Source of the DNA: UTCFX2 sp963827155
Lineage (GTDB): Bacteria; Chloroflexota; Anaerolineae; Anaerolineales; UBA4823
Direction of reading: 5' to 3'
NCBI GenBank assembly: GCA_963827155.1
Contig: CAWGZV010000002.1
Coordinates: forward strand, 3,100,001 to 3,164,000
Length of the DNA stretch: 64,000 nt
The notes under the pieces: generated by a model
Databases searched by the model: none
Seen by the model: the letters and a program-made list of their open reading frames with translations, nothing else
Told to the model about the DNA's origin: nothing
Position numbers and translations under genes: made by a program
In this document: in pieces, positions 8,884-18,181 of the stretch
Numbering within the stretch: position 1 is the first letter of the stretch
Layout: the number at the start of each line of letters is the position of its first letter

Positions 8884-9708
8884 TTGGCAACACCCAACCT
8901 GAGGGAACTGGAAGAGCTGGCAAGACAGGCAGGAAACATGCTGCGCTCTGGTTTCGAGCGCGGTGGGCAGGTGTATTACAAAGGCGCAATCGATGTGGTG
9001 ACCGACTCAGACCGACAGGTGGAAGATTTCCTGATCCACGAAATCCGCAGCCGATATCCTGACCACAACATCCTGGCGGAAGAGAGCGGAGAGACCCCTG
9101 GCGCTGGCGGCGCCACGAAAAACAGGGGCAGCGCCACGAAAAACAGTGGCGGCGCCACCTGGTTTATCGACCCGATGGACGGCACCGTCAATTTCGCCCA
9201 CGGACTGCCGATCTTTGCAGTTTCAATCGGCTACTCAGAAGCAGGTATTATGCGCTTCGGCGTGGTATACGACCCAATGCGAGATGAATTGTTCCACGCC
9301 GAACTGGGCTCGGGGGCGCAGCTTAACGGCAGCGCCATCCATGCTTCCCAGGCGTCAATCCTGGACACCAGCCTGTTGGTGACCGAATTTGGTTATGATA
9401 TCCGGATAAATCCCCAGAACAACCTGGATCATTACTCCTATTTCACACTGCATACCCAGGGAGTGCGGCAAATCGGCTCAGCCGTCCTGGATTTATGCTA
9501 TGTGGCGTGCGGGCGCTTCGACGGCTATTGGGAGCTGCGCTCTAAACCCTGGGACCTGGCAGCCGGAGGTCTGATTGCAGCCGAAGCCGGGGCTACCGTG
9601 ACTAACTTAATGGGGCAAGACAGCTATGTGATCCCCCCATGCTCCATCCTTGCGGCTGCGCCAGACCTGCACCCCCAGATGCTTCAGATGTTTCAACATC
9701 AGACCTGA
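8884..9708 (+). CDS. inositol monophosphatase family protein
   Basis: A 274-residue Mg-dependent phosphatase of the IMPase/FBPase/CysQ superfamily. Motifs in order: ILAEESG (metal Glu), WFIDPMDGTVNFAHG (DPxDGT metal loop) and WDLAAGGLIAAEAG (last Asp). The start is a TTG at 8884; AGAGGG lies 13 bases upstream, rather far. An odd low-complexity insert sits just between the Glu motif and the DPMDGT loop, made by a small in-frame tandem repeat (ATKNRGS, ATKNSGG) at about 9100-9160. Substrate may be inositol phosphate, PAP or a sugar bisphosphate; sequence alone does not say. Confidence 0.88.
   Translation: MATPNLRELEELARQAGNMLRSGFERGGQVYYKGAIDVVTDSDRQVEDFLIHEIRSRYPDHNILAEESGETPGAGGATKNRGSATKNSGGATWFIDPMDGTVNFAHGLPIFAVSIGYSEAGIMRFGVVYDPMRDELFHAELGSGAQLNGSAIHASQASILDTSLLVTEFGYDIRINPQNNLDHYSYFTLHTQGVRQIGSAVLDLCYVACGRFDGYWELRSKPWDLAAGGLIAAEAGATVTNLMGQDSYVIPPCSILAAAPDLHPQMLQMFQHQT
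9100..9163 (+). repeat. short in-frame tandem repeat inside the inositol phosphatase gene
   Basis: A ~21-bp unit GGCGCCACGAAAAACAGGGG is followed by a near-copy GCGCCACGAAAAACAGTGGC and a truncated third GGCGCCACC. It encodes a Gly/Ala/Thr/Lys/Asn-rich insert. Confidence 0.7.
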
Positions 9709-9719
9709 TTCCAGGGTCG

Positions 9720-10523
9720 TCAAGCCCGAAGGGTACCTTCCAGATCTTTCAAATCCACCCGGGAAGTCATGTCCAGGCTCAGCGGGGTGACCGAAACCAT
9801 TCGCCGGACACAAACCGCATACACATCTGATTCGGGGTCATCGCGCTCCAAGTCAGTTGAAATCCGGTAGCCAACGCGGGCCGGGTCGTTCCACGATTTA
9901 CGTTCGGGTTTTAACGGTTCAAAGTAGCGCAGGCGTGAAAGGCGTGTCACGGTCCAGGGAGTATCGGGAGTCGCTTCACAAGGAATTTCGATCTTTAGAG
10001 CCTGCACTTCTGCCGGCATCTGCCTATTCAGCATCATCCTCCCAAAATAGGCACAAAAATAGGCAGCAGTGGAGAAATCCACCTCTTCGGAATGGGAATA
10101 ATGGTGGCGCGGCTCGGTCTCTAACGAGACTGCCATGGAAGGGATGCCAAACGAAGCGGCTTCGAGGGCTGCGCCCACGGTGCCGGAAACCGTCACCGCG
10201 TTTCCGAGGTTTTCTCCGTAGTTAATGCCTGCCACTACGAGACCAGGCGGCTCTGGTAGGATCTCCAGGATGGCATGCAAAACTGTCTGGGCAGGGGAGC
10301 CTCCGACTGCAAAAACGGTCCATTCCTTGCCGTTCACTTCAACCTGGCGTTCCTGGATCGTGCCATCAGAAGTGGTGGGCAGGCTTCGTCCGGCGCCCGA
10401 AGACTGGTCGCGCGGAGCGGTGACGTGGACAAACCCCAGCGCGGAGAGCGCCTCTGCGGCAGCCCACAGCCCCGGCGATTGGATTCCATCGTCATTGGTC
10501 AGCAAGATCTGATTTTTATTCAA
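9720..10523 (-). CDS. surE: 5'/3'-nucleotidase SurE
   Basis: A 267-residue survival protein E that dephosphorylates 5'- and 3'-nucleoside monophosphates. The N-terminal LLTNDDGIQSPG holds the metal Asp pair; DQSSGAGRS (metal Ser) and VVAGINYGENLG (metal Asn) follow, then SGTVGAALEAASFGIPSMAVS. Start is TTG at 10523 with GAGAGG five bases upstream. It converges on the inositol phosphatase gene with only 11 bases between stops. Confidence 0.93.
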   Translation of the reverse strand: MNKNQILLTNDDGIQSPGLWAAAEALSALGFVHVTAPRDQSSGAGRSLPTTSDGTIQERQVEVNGKEWTVFAVGGSPAQTVLHAILEILPEPPGLVVAGINYGENLGNAVTVSGTVGAALEAASFGIPSMAVSLETEPRHHYSHSEEVDFSTAAYFCAYFGRMMLNRQMPAEVQALKIEIPCEATPDTPWTVTRLSRLRYFEPLKPERKSWNDPARVGYRISTDLERDDPESDVYAVCVRRMVSVTPLSLDMTSRVDLKDLEGTLRA

Positions 10524-10694
10524 TTAAGCCTCTCGAACAATTTCAATCAAATTTCCAATCAAGGCTTTAATATATCAGATTATTTTCGAGCTTGGAATGA
10601 TTGCATCGAACGACCAGATTGGCTATAATAAAATTGCCAGAGAAGCAATCCAGCGTTTGGTCCATTCCACCAACCTGGAATGCCAGGAGGAAAG

Positions 10695-11039
10695 ATGTCC
10701 CTACTTGAGAAATTCCTGCTCGCAGCTACAGCCCTGCTCATCGTTGCCGCAATCGTCATTCTGATGATGCCTGACGCCAGCGGAAAGACCGGGCTGGAGT
10801 GGCTTTCGCCATATCTGAAGAAGATCGGCGCTTCTGCATCATCCCTGATCACCCAATTCAACGCCAGCCTCGGATCCGTCAACCCTGTAATCAAAGCGCC
10901 AGCGCGGAACAGCTCGCCAGCAGCCAGAGGTCTACAACGCCAGTCAAATCCGATCGACAGTGCGGTCGCGCCTGCGGCGAGCTATGGAGAAGCTCAGAAG
11001 GACATGTTTGGAAAGCCGATCCAGGGAATCCAGCGCTAA
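10695..11039 (+). CDS. small single-pass membrane protein, unknown
   Basis: A 114-residue protein starting at the ATG at 10695, which has AGGAGG just upstream; an earlier ATG at 10680 lies before this site. Residues 5-27 form one hydrophobic segment (FLLAATALLIVAAIVILMM), then a polar, flexible Ser/Asn/Pro-rich tail. No recognisable domain. It precedes the carrier gene by 51 bases and may be co-transcribed. Confidence 0.5.
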   Translation: MSLLEKFLLAATALLIVAAIVILMMPDASGKTGLEWLSPYLKKIGASASSLITQFNASLGSVNPVIKAPARNSSPAARGLQRQSNPIDSAVAPAASYGEAQKDMFGKPIQGIQR

Positions 11040-11090
11040 GGGCATTCGTCATCCACTTTATCTGCAACCAGCCGGGGCGCTAATTCCTGC

Positions 11091-12938
11091 ATGGACACCA
11101 TCACCCCCACCCAAATCTTGCTGTTATCGATTATCTTCCTGCCGCTGACAGCCGTGATTTTCAACCGGCTGCGGATGGATATTGCCGCCCTTCTGATCGC
11201 AGCCGGCCTCGGCGCGGCCCAATTCTTGGGGGCAAGCATGCTTGGACCAGCCGGATCTCCAAAGGATGCGGTGCTGGCTGTATCTGGTTTTGGGCAGCCG
11301 ATTGTGATCACCCTGATCTGTTTATTCATTTTGACTCGCGGACTTGAAAAGAGCGGGGTTACGCGCTGGATCGCGCGGAGGTTGATGGCGGTAGGCGGAT
11401 CGTCGGAAACCCGGTTGATCGGACTGTTAGCGGCTACGACTGCAGTACTTTCATTGCTGATGAACAGCCTGGCGGCTGTAGCCCTGCTGCTGCCCAGCGC
11501 AATCGAAATCTCCAGACGGACCAAGATCTATCCCAGCAAGCTGCTGATCCCGGTGGCGTTTGGGAGCTTGCTCGGAGGCTCAGCGACTTATTTTACTACG
11601 GCAAACATTATTATCTCTGATCTGCTGCGCATCGCCCAGCCCCCTCAATATCCGCTGAAGATTTTCGACTTCACCCCAACTGGAGGGCTGATCGCGGTTG
11701 CTGGGATTGCGTTCCTCACGTATTTTGGAAACCGGATGCTGCCCAATCGCCCACCTGCCCGGGAACAGCTGATGGCGCGGCTCACTGGAAGCGAGCTTGA
11801 AGATATTTACAGGTTAGGGGAAAGGCTTTGGGAAGCGCGCGTCCATCCAGAATCGGAGATCGCAGGGAAGAGTCTGGCTCAGTCTGGGATCGGACAGCGG
11901 CTGGGAGTCGAGGTCGCCGCGATCTGGCACGGACGTCAGGCGATTTTTTCACCGCCTTCAGACCAGATCATTTCACCTGACGACATCCTGTTAATTATCG
12001 GGCGCGAGGAGCGGGTAAAGCAGCTGGAAGCTCAAGGGATCTCTATCGGGCGAGACAAGACAAACGAGCACATCAGCCCGTACGGCCTGACGATGCTGGA
12101 GATCATGCCGGCGCCCCATTCCTCTGTGGTCGGGCACACACTGAAAGAGCTTGATTTCAGGCATCGGTTTGGCTTCACTGCCGTGGCGCTGCGCAGGCCA
12201 GATCAAAGCTACCGCACCAATGTAGGGGATATCACACTGGCGCTCGGCGATTCGCTGCTGCTGATCGGCAGGCGTGAAGCGCTGCCCGAGCTCCAGAAGG
12301 ACCGGAACTTCATTGTCCTGCAGCCCAGCCTGAGCGACCAACCGGTCGAACGGCGCCCGGCGTTTATTACCAGCCTGGTAATCCTGGGGGCTGTGGCAGC
12401 CTCTGCCCTGGGCATCCCAATTTTCCTTGCCATGCTGGTTGGAGCCCTGGTCATCTTGCTCAGCTCCGTAATCTCAATGGAAGAAGCGTACACTTCAATC
12501 GAATGGCAGGCAATATTCGTAATCGCCGGGATGTATGCCGCAAGCCTTGGGATGATCCATACGGGCCTTGCGGACATCCTGGGAAGGCAGATGGTCCGGC
12601 TGGCGACGCCGTTCGGAGCCCTTGGGTTAGCGGCTGGAGCTTATCTGCTCTCGGTTTTGCTGACCCAGATCATGGGCGGGCAGGTGACAGCCCTGGTCAG
12701 CGGACCGATCGCGATAAGCGCAGCGATCGCGATGGGAGTGAATCCGCAGGCGGTGGCTGTAGCGGCTGCGATCGGCTGTTCCGCTTGCTTTCTCACCCCA
12801 TTTGCCCACCCTGCGAATATCATGATCATCGCGCAGGGAAATTACTCCTTAAGAGATTTTCTGCAAATTGGTTGGCGGCTGACGCTGCTTTCATTTCTGA
12901 TGCTGCTGGTTGGGCTGGCGTTTTTTTGGGGGTTGTAG
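11091..12938 (+). CDS. SLC13/DASS-type anion permease with two internal RCK_C (TrkA-C) domains
   Basis: A 615-residue membrane carrier. An N-terminal block of helices (about residues 5-210, including LMNSLAAVALLLPSAIEISRR and the GSLLGGSATYFTT hairpin) and a C-terminal block (about 420-615) flank two cytosolic RCK_C domains (about 235-320 and 330-410, with SPDDILLIIGREE and LGDSLLLIGRRE). This layout is that of SLC13 family permeases moving dicarboxylates or sulfate with Na+. The second hairpin motif (GCSACFLTPFAHPANIMI) is intact. The ligand cannot be told from sequence. Confidence 0.88.
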   Translation: MDTITPTQILLLSIIFLPLTAVIFNRLRMDIAALLIAAGLGAAQFLGASMLGPAGSPKDAVLAVSGFGQPIVITLICLFILTRGLEKSGVTRWIARRLMAVGGSSETRLIGLLAATTAVLSLLMNSLAAVALLLPSAIEISRRTKIYPSKLLIPVAFGSLLGGSATYFTTANIIISDLLRIAQPPQYPLKIFDFTPTGGLIAVAGIAFLTYFGNRMLPNRPPAREQLMARLTGSELEDIYRLGERLWEARVHPESEIAGKSLAQSGIGQRLGVEVAAIWHGRQAIFSPPSDQIISPDDILLIIGREERVKQLEAQGISIGRDKTNEHISPYGLTMLEIMPAPHSSVVGHTLKELDFRHRFGFTAVALRRPDQSYRTNVGDITLALGDSLLLIGRREALPELQKDRNFIVLQPSLSDQPVERRPAFITSLVILGAVAASALGIPIFLAMLVGALVILLSSVISMEEAYTSIEWQAIFVIAGMYAASLGMIHTGLADILGRQMVRLATPFGALGLAAGAYLLSVLLTQIMGGQVTALVSGPIAISAAIAMGVNPQAVAVAAAIGCSACFLTPFAHPANIMIIAQGNYSLRDFLQIGWRLTLLSFLMLLVGLAFFWGL

Positions 12939-13036
12939 GGTGGGCTTGAAAAGTACCCTAAACAAAATATTAATTATGAAATAATGTTACAAGATATGCT
13001 ATTCACATGAGGTTAAAGTTAAAGAGGCTATTTCCT

Positions 13037-13681
13037 ATGTACCTGCAGCATGAACGCGAATTAATCGTCCAATATGGTCGAAAACTGATCACCTCCAATC
13101 TTACAACCGGCTCAGGCGGCAACCTGAGCCTTTTCAATCGCGAACAAAATCTAATTGCGATCAAACCAACCGGAATCGATTACTTTGACCTCAGACCCGA
13201 AGATATTGTTGTGATGACCCCCTCCGGGGAAATCGTCGAAAGCGACAAACAGCCCTCCAGTGAAGTCAACATCCACCTGAATCTGTTGAAGCAGCGACCC
13301 GATATCAACGCAGTGGTCCACACCCATTCGGTCTATGCCGTTACGATTGCGTGTTTGAACTGGGAGCTGCCCGCCGTCCACTATTTGATCGGTTATTCGG
13401 GGAACAAGGTACCGCTCGCCCCATACGCCACATTTGGCACACCTGAGCTGGCAGACAATATCGTCCGTTCGATCGGCAGCTACAACGCCTGTTTGATGGC
13501 CAATCATGGATTGGTGGTTGTGGGCAAAAACCTGCCGTCTGCCTTCGCCACCGCAGAGGAAATTGAGCTGGTCTGCCGGATTTACTACCAGGCTCGCTGC
13601 ATCGGCGACCCGGTTATACTTTCTGAAAGCGAAATGGCTAGCGTATGCGAGAAGTTTAAGACCTACGGTCAGAAAACTTAG
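13037..13681 (+). CDS. class II aldolase (L-fuculose-phosphate aldolase-like)
   Basis: Zn-dependent class II aldolase/adducin family, 214 residues from the ATG at 13037 (AGAGG nine bases upstream); the ATG at 13007 lacks a ribosome site. Motifs: GSGGNLSLF, KPTGIDY, the catalytic-type Glu in SSEVNIHLNLL, the zinc pair VHTHSVYA and late zinc His in MANHGLVVVG. Family members cleave fuculose-, rhamnulose- or ribulose-phosphates. A remnant of a sugar kinase follows, in keeping with a sugar pathway, but neither sugar is identified. Confidence 0.88.
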   Translation: MYLQHERELIVQYGRKLITSNLTTGSGGNLSLFNREQNLIAIKPTGIDYFDLRPEDIVVMTPSGEIVESDKQPSSEVNIHLNLLKQRPDINAVVHTHSVYAVTIACLNWELPAVHYLIGYSGNKVPLAPYATFGTPELADNIVRSIGSYNACLMANHGLVVVGKNLPSAFATAEEIELVCRIYYQARCIGDPVILSESEMASVCEKFKTYGQKT

Positions 13682-13746
13682 AGAATTTTTCGCCAGGAAC
13701 ATTGTGAGATAAAGCCTGTCTGGGGCTATATGAAAATGGAGGGGGC

Positions 13747-13953
13747 TCATTTGGCTTGCGAAACAATATCGAGACAGCCGAGTCGCTCGGGATCCAGATC
13801 AGCGAAATTCGGGCGGTCGGCAGACATCACCTCCGTCGGACCTGCTGCATTGAACACCCAGGCAACCTGCATGCGTGGCGAGAGCATCATCACCTGGGAG
13901 CAGGTAAAACCGATAATCGAACGCGGGGCGGGGCAGGTACCTTAAAAACCTGA
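13747..13953 (+). pseudogene. possible remnant of an FGGY carbohydrate kinase
   Basis: A short open stretch encodes FGLRNNIETAESLGIQISEI then RAVG, which matches the helix-plus-strand before the GGGA motif in FGGY kinases (xylulo-, fuculokinase). The similarity stops at once and no start, N-terminal domain or further motif is found, so this is at most a broken end. Beyond it, to the DinB gene at 14054, I see nothing. Confidence 0.35.
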
Positions 13954-14053
13954 TCACTGACCTGAAATGCCCCCGCTGCCTGCTCGAGCAAGCTTAGACG
14001 GGCGATTATGGTTAGAATTCGGTGTTATACTGTCCGATTAACAAAATAAATCA

Positions 14054-14560
14054 ATGCCGCATCCTTTAGTCAGACAGCTTCGCTTTACCCGCAGTGAATT
14101 CCGACGCGGCCTGGTAGGGGTCCAGGATAATGATGCGCGCAAGCGCTTCTTGCCGATGAATGCGATTAGCTGGAATATTGGACATCTTACCTGGCAGGAA
14201 CAGCGGTATTTTTTGTTCTACGCCCAGGGGCTGATGCCGATACCGCAGATCGACGCGGCTTTTGCTTACGGAGCGCCTGCGAGCACGCCAGCACTCGACG
14301 AGGTTTGGGGAGCATGGGAGACGATCACCCAGGCTGTCGATCCCTGGCTTGACCTCATCACGGTTGAGAAACTGAACGAGCATGTCGTCCGAGATGGCAA
14401 GGTGAGCGAATACATCTTCGGGTCGCTGCTGCAGCGGGTGATCTACCACTACTGGTATCACACGGGGGAAAACCTGGCGATCCGGCAGATGCTCGGTCAC
14501 ACCGACCTGCCCGAATTTGTCGGCGACATCGATGGTGAAGCGCCGTATATCCCCGAGTAA
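14054..14560 (+). CDS. DinB-like (DUF664/YfiT) four-helix protein
   Basis: A 168-residue all-helical protein of the DinB/YfiT superfamily, putative metal-dependent transferases often acting on thiols. The family histidines appear as SWNIGHLTWQEQ (about residue 43) and YHYWYHTGENLAIRQMLGH (two more, near 130-135), the usual H/H/H metal triad. Stand-alone gene. Confidence 0.8.
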   Translation: MPHPLVRQLRFTRSEFRRGLVGVQDNDARKRFLPMNAISWNIGHLTWQEQRYFLFYAQGLMPIPQIDAAFAYGAPASTPALDEVWGAWETITQAVDPWLDLITVEKLNEHVVRDGKVSEYIFGSLLQRVIYHYWYHTGENLAIRQMLGHTDLPEFVGDIDGEAPYIPE

Positions 14561-14570
14561 ACGCAGCAGA

Positions 14571-14600
14571 TTAAAAGAAAAATCCCCTATGATCAGGGGA
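14571..14600 (-). terminator. rho-independent terminator of tRNA-Arg
   Basis: On the minus strand: stem TCCCCT/AGGGGA with a 6-nt loop, followed by TTTTTCTTTT. It lies 8 bases after the tRNA 3' end. Confidence 0.75.
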
Positions 14601-14607
14601 ATTTCAG

Positions 14608-14681
14608 CGCCCGCGGCGCAACTCGAACACGCGACCCTTTGCTCCGCAAGCAAATGCTCTAATCCACTGAGCTACGCGGGC
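14608..14681 (-). tRNA. tRNA-Arg (GCG)
   Basis: 74-nt cloverleaf on the minus strand. Acceptor GCCCGCG pairs with CGCGGGC, D-arm GCTC/GAGC, anticodon stem TTTGC/GCAAA with loop TTGCGGA (anticodon GCG, reading CGC/CGU), T-loop TTCGAGT, discriminator G. A GCG anticodon is unusual; most bacteria read these codons with an inosine-modified ACG tRNA. Confidence 0.85.
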
Positions 14682-15026
14682 AGTACTTGTCTTTGAGCGT
14701 CCCCAATTTTACCACTTTCCACTAAAACTGCAAGAATACGGAGACCCGAGCTGGCATAAGTAAAGTCTTTTGAAGCAATCAGGTCCGACGAATTATAATA
14801 GTTCAGCGGGATGATCAGTTGGACGGAATTTCAGTTGTGAGTTTTGTTAAAATTTAATAATATGAGATTCCAAAAAAGATTGAATTCGTTTTTCGTTGGT
14901 TTCTATCCGTAAATCCTCACAGTATATTTCGGAGCCGTACTGCTTGACACCATTTACTCTAATTGGGTACCCGAATCAGCAGCGGCGTTCTCAGAAGTAT
15001 CTGCCGTCTTACTGCAGATTTGTTTC
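14682..15026. other. intergenic region with one possible promoter
   Basis: 345 bases without a convincing gene. TTGAAG at 14770-14775, an 18-base spacer and TATAAT at 14794-14799 make a good sigma70-like promoter facing the small membrane protein at 15027. The open frame upstream of that gene reaches back to 14913 and reads like protein, but offers no ATG, GTG or TTG. Confidence 0.5.
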
Positions 15027-15284
15027 GTGACTTTTCTTGCGGCTATCGGCGCAATCTTGTTCTCCTGGAAACCCAGGATTGCCCAAAATTTTTTTATTGC
15101 CAGCTTAGTCTTAATCCTTTTTGAATTCTTGATCCTCGCATTTTTCGCTCCGCTCTCGCAGAATGGTCATGGATCTGGATGGGGCGCCGCAGTTAGAGTT
15201 TTCATCAACGGCGCAGCTTCTGTACTTGTCTTTATCGGGATGTATACGTTCTTTCACAAGAGACAAGCGAATCCCGCGAAATGA
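15027..15284 (+). CDS. small two-helix membrane protein, unknown
   Basis: 85 residues from a GTG at 15027, with hydrophobic segments at about 1-13 and 20-42 and a third near 58-75 (ASVLVFIGMYTFF), short basic tail. The true start may lie upstream: the frame is open back to 14913. No recognised family. Confidence 0.4.
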   Translation: MTFLAAIGAILFSWKPRIAQNFFIASLVLILFEFLILAFFAPLSQNGHGSGWGAAVRVFINGAASVLVFIGMYTFFHKRQANPAK

Positions 15285-15377
15285 TCCTCACTAAAATGCG
15301 GTAAACGCTTCTATTAAGTTTTCCCGTTCGTCAAATTGCCAAAGAATATGTCTGTAGGAATTATTTCACGGGGCTGC

Positions 15378-18144
15378 TCACCGCCGCCGCAGCACCCTGC
15401 CGTTCACATCCAGGGCGTGGTCGTCATCGAGGGCGACCTGGAAGTAGCGCGCCCGCCTCAGGGCGGCATTCATCCGGTAGAGCACATCTTCATATTCCAG
15501 GTCGCCGCGCAGGTAGCCGTTTTCGATCTCCTGGAGGGACTCGTCCAGGTCCTCTAAGAATTTGCCGATCTCACGGCTGGCGGTGAGGTTGTCACTGTGC
15601 TCGTTCATTAAGTTTTCCCACTGCCCGGCTTGTTCGGCAATCTGGTTGTCCAGCTCTTCCACCTGGGTCTGCTGTTTTAAGCGCTGACCAGCGCTTTGGG
15701 ATACCTTATCGGCCAGGTTTTGGTAGCGTGATTCCAGACTGCTGTATAGCCCGACGAGGGCGATCGCCTTTGCCGAGCGTTTTTTGAGTGCAGCCCATTC
15801 CGCTTCCAGGCGATCGAGCTCCAGCCGCTCGGATTCCAGCCCCACCGCAGTGGGAGGCCAGCTGCGCTTCAAGGCAGCCCATCCGTCGGTCTCTGTGATC
15901 CGCCGGCGAGCCTGATCGCGCTGGTTTGAAGATTCGCGGTAGGTCTCCAGGAGCGGGAGCACATCTCCAAGCGCTTTTTGGGCGACGGTGATTTCCTGCC
16001 AGGCATCGCTGCGGCGCTTATATTCGAGCATCAAATCGGTGAGCTGCGGGCGGTCTTTTTCATGATCCAGAGGCTTGCTTCCTGGACGATCATTCTCGGT
16101 TCCGGAACCCTTCTGCTGGCGGCGGGACTTCGACCTGTGCGCCCTCAGGCGCAGCTTGAGAAGCCAGCACGCGATGGGCTTCGGCAACGCTTGGATCTTC
16201 CAGATGGGCGATCTGATCCAGCTCCGCCAGCCTGCCGGAAAGGTCATCCAGCAGCGTCTGGATCTCCTTCTCCAGCAAACCCAGCCAACGGTTCGCGGCC
16301 TCAATCGCTCCGGCTTCCAGCGCCTGCACCTGTCGAGCTTTCTTCTCCACAGTGCCCCTCCCTTTATCGACCAGCTCTTGCTGCAGATCGCTGGCTTTGC
16401 GCATCAGACGGTCAATTTCTTGCAGCGCTATGCCAGAAAGGAAAGGGTTCGAACTGACAATCAGGCGAAACTGGCTCAGCGCCTTCTGCAGACCTTCGAT
16501 CCGCTCCCCGGCTTCCTGCTCGCTGCGCTTCAGATTCGCAAGTCGGGCAGCGATTTTCTCCACCCCGGCTCTCAAACGCTGCTGCATGGCTGAGATACGG
16601 CGCGCTTCAACCAAGCGGGCTTCGATTCGAAGCTCAGAGATCGGCTCCGCCGGGTTGGCGCTCATCAGGGCGCTGGCTTCATCCGCCAGCAGATCCATAT
16701 CGGAAAGGAGGCTGGAAAAGTCGCTCAACCTGCCCCAATTTTCATGCCCAAATTCATGGGCTTCGGCGATCAGCGACCGGGAGGACTGCAGCCAATTCGC
16801 CAAATCCGAAATTGCAGGGCTCGGCAGCAAGGCGGTCAGCTCAGCATGCGCCAGCGACACTTTCTGGATTGCGCCTTCAATCTCCTTCTGACCTGCGAGA
16901 ATTGCGGCTGCAGTCTTAAAGTCCTCGCTCACCTGGGCTGGCGTGCGAGCGTTTTTAACCTCTCCAAGCGTCTCAAATTGGCGGTTCAGCCCAGCCAATG
17001 CATCCAGGTGAACCTCCCATGTCACCGGATAAAGGCTCCTGTTTGACAGCGCAGTCAGCTGGAGCGAAAGGTCGCGAAACCCATCTTCCAGCTCGGCGAT
17101 CAGCATTTCAAGCGAGGCGAGCTCGCTAGCAGCGCTTTCAATTTCCTGGCGCTTCTCCTGGCTTGCCTGGCGCAACCGTTCGGCCTCCTTCGCGACCAGC
17201 GGCATGCTTTCTACTTCAAGGCGGGCCGCAGAGGCTTTCAGGGTTTCCAGGATCGTATCCATCTGGCGTAAAACGATCTTCTCCGCCGAAATTTCCAACC
17301 CAGGCGGCAGACTCTCAATCTTTTTCCTGAGCTCCTCATGCGATCCGAGCATCGCGGCGACCTTCTCCTGGGCAGCCAGAAATCCCTCTTCCCATTCAGC
17401 TACGCTGGCGCTTAGCTCCGTCAAACGGGCTGAGTACTTCAGGTTGAGCTCATGCACCAGGGCAGTATCCTGCCGCGGATCTGCCTGAACCAGCTCAGTC
17501 TCAGTGGAATCCAGGAAGGGGGCTGGGATCTGCGACAGGGAAGCCAGAAGGTCTTTCTCTATAGAAATCGCATGTTCGAAAGTATCGCCGTAAAGCCCTC
17601 CTTCGCGGAGCGCGCTCAACCTCCGGCTGACTACCCGCAGCCTGGAAAGCAGCGTTCGGGCTTGCTGGGCAGTTATCCAGGGCAGGCGCTGCAGCTCCTT
17701 CCCAAGCCCCGCTGCAACCTCGATTGCGGGAATCAGCGATCTCGCTTCTGATTCAAAAGATGCGGCATCCTTTCTAAGTTTTCGCCAGGAAAGCGGCTGA
17801 CCAATGATGAAAATCCTGCGCCTGTGCTTCAAGCTGGCAGCGCGTTCATTGAGCGCTACATGCTTTCGTTCCAAATCCCCTGTTTCTGCTCGAATGGAGA
17901 CCAGCCGCTCCTGCAGCTCCTCGGCTTTAGAGCGGTAAGGCTCAGGGTCGCTGCCGCCAAATGTCTGGACTATAAGCTCAAGCTCTTTACGCTCGGTGTG
18001 AAGCCGCCGAAGGGCGAGACGAAGCTCCCTCAGCCGCTCTCTGGCTTGCCGCTCAAAAAGCCGGTCAAGCGTCACTATCATCCCGATCGCTGCTAGCACG
18101 AGCGTTGGCAAAAGCCAGAGGGCAAGGGATGATAGAGATGCCAT
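15378..18144 (-). CDS. membrane-anchored long coiled-coil protein (EzrA-like layout; frameshifted)
   Basis: About 921 residues when reframed. One N-terminal hydrophobic helix (residues 5-25, LALWLLPTLVLAAIGMIVTL) is followed by almost continuous coiled coil rich in Leu/Glu/Arg/Ala, without Walker motifs, so it is not an SMC ATPase. One TM followed by spectrin-like helices is the layout of EzrA, a division-ring regulator of Firmicutes; the likeness is of architecture only. Near 16095-16110 the frame shifts: the first part stops after PPPAEGFRNRE, while the neighbouring frame continues ENDRPGSKPLDHEKDRPQL to 15378. The protein may organise envelope or division structures; not shown. Confidence 0.65.
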
Positions 18145-18181
18145 TTAGAACCTAAATCATCTTGGTCTCAACAAATTTTCT

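Noticed and set aside
16090..18144. Long coiled-coil gene as an SMC/Rad50 ATPase
   Set aside because: No Walker A, signature or Walker B motif, and it starts with a membrane helix.
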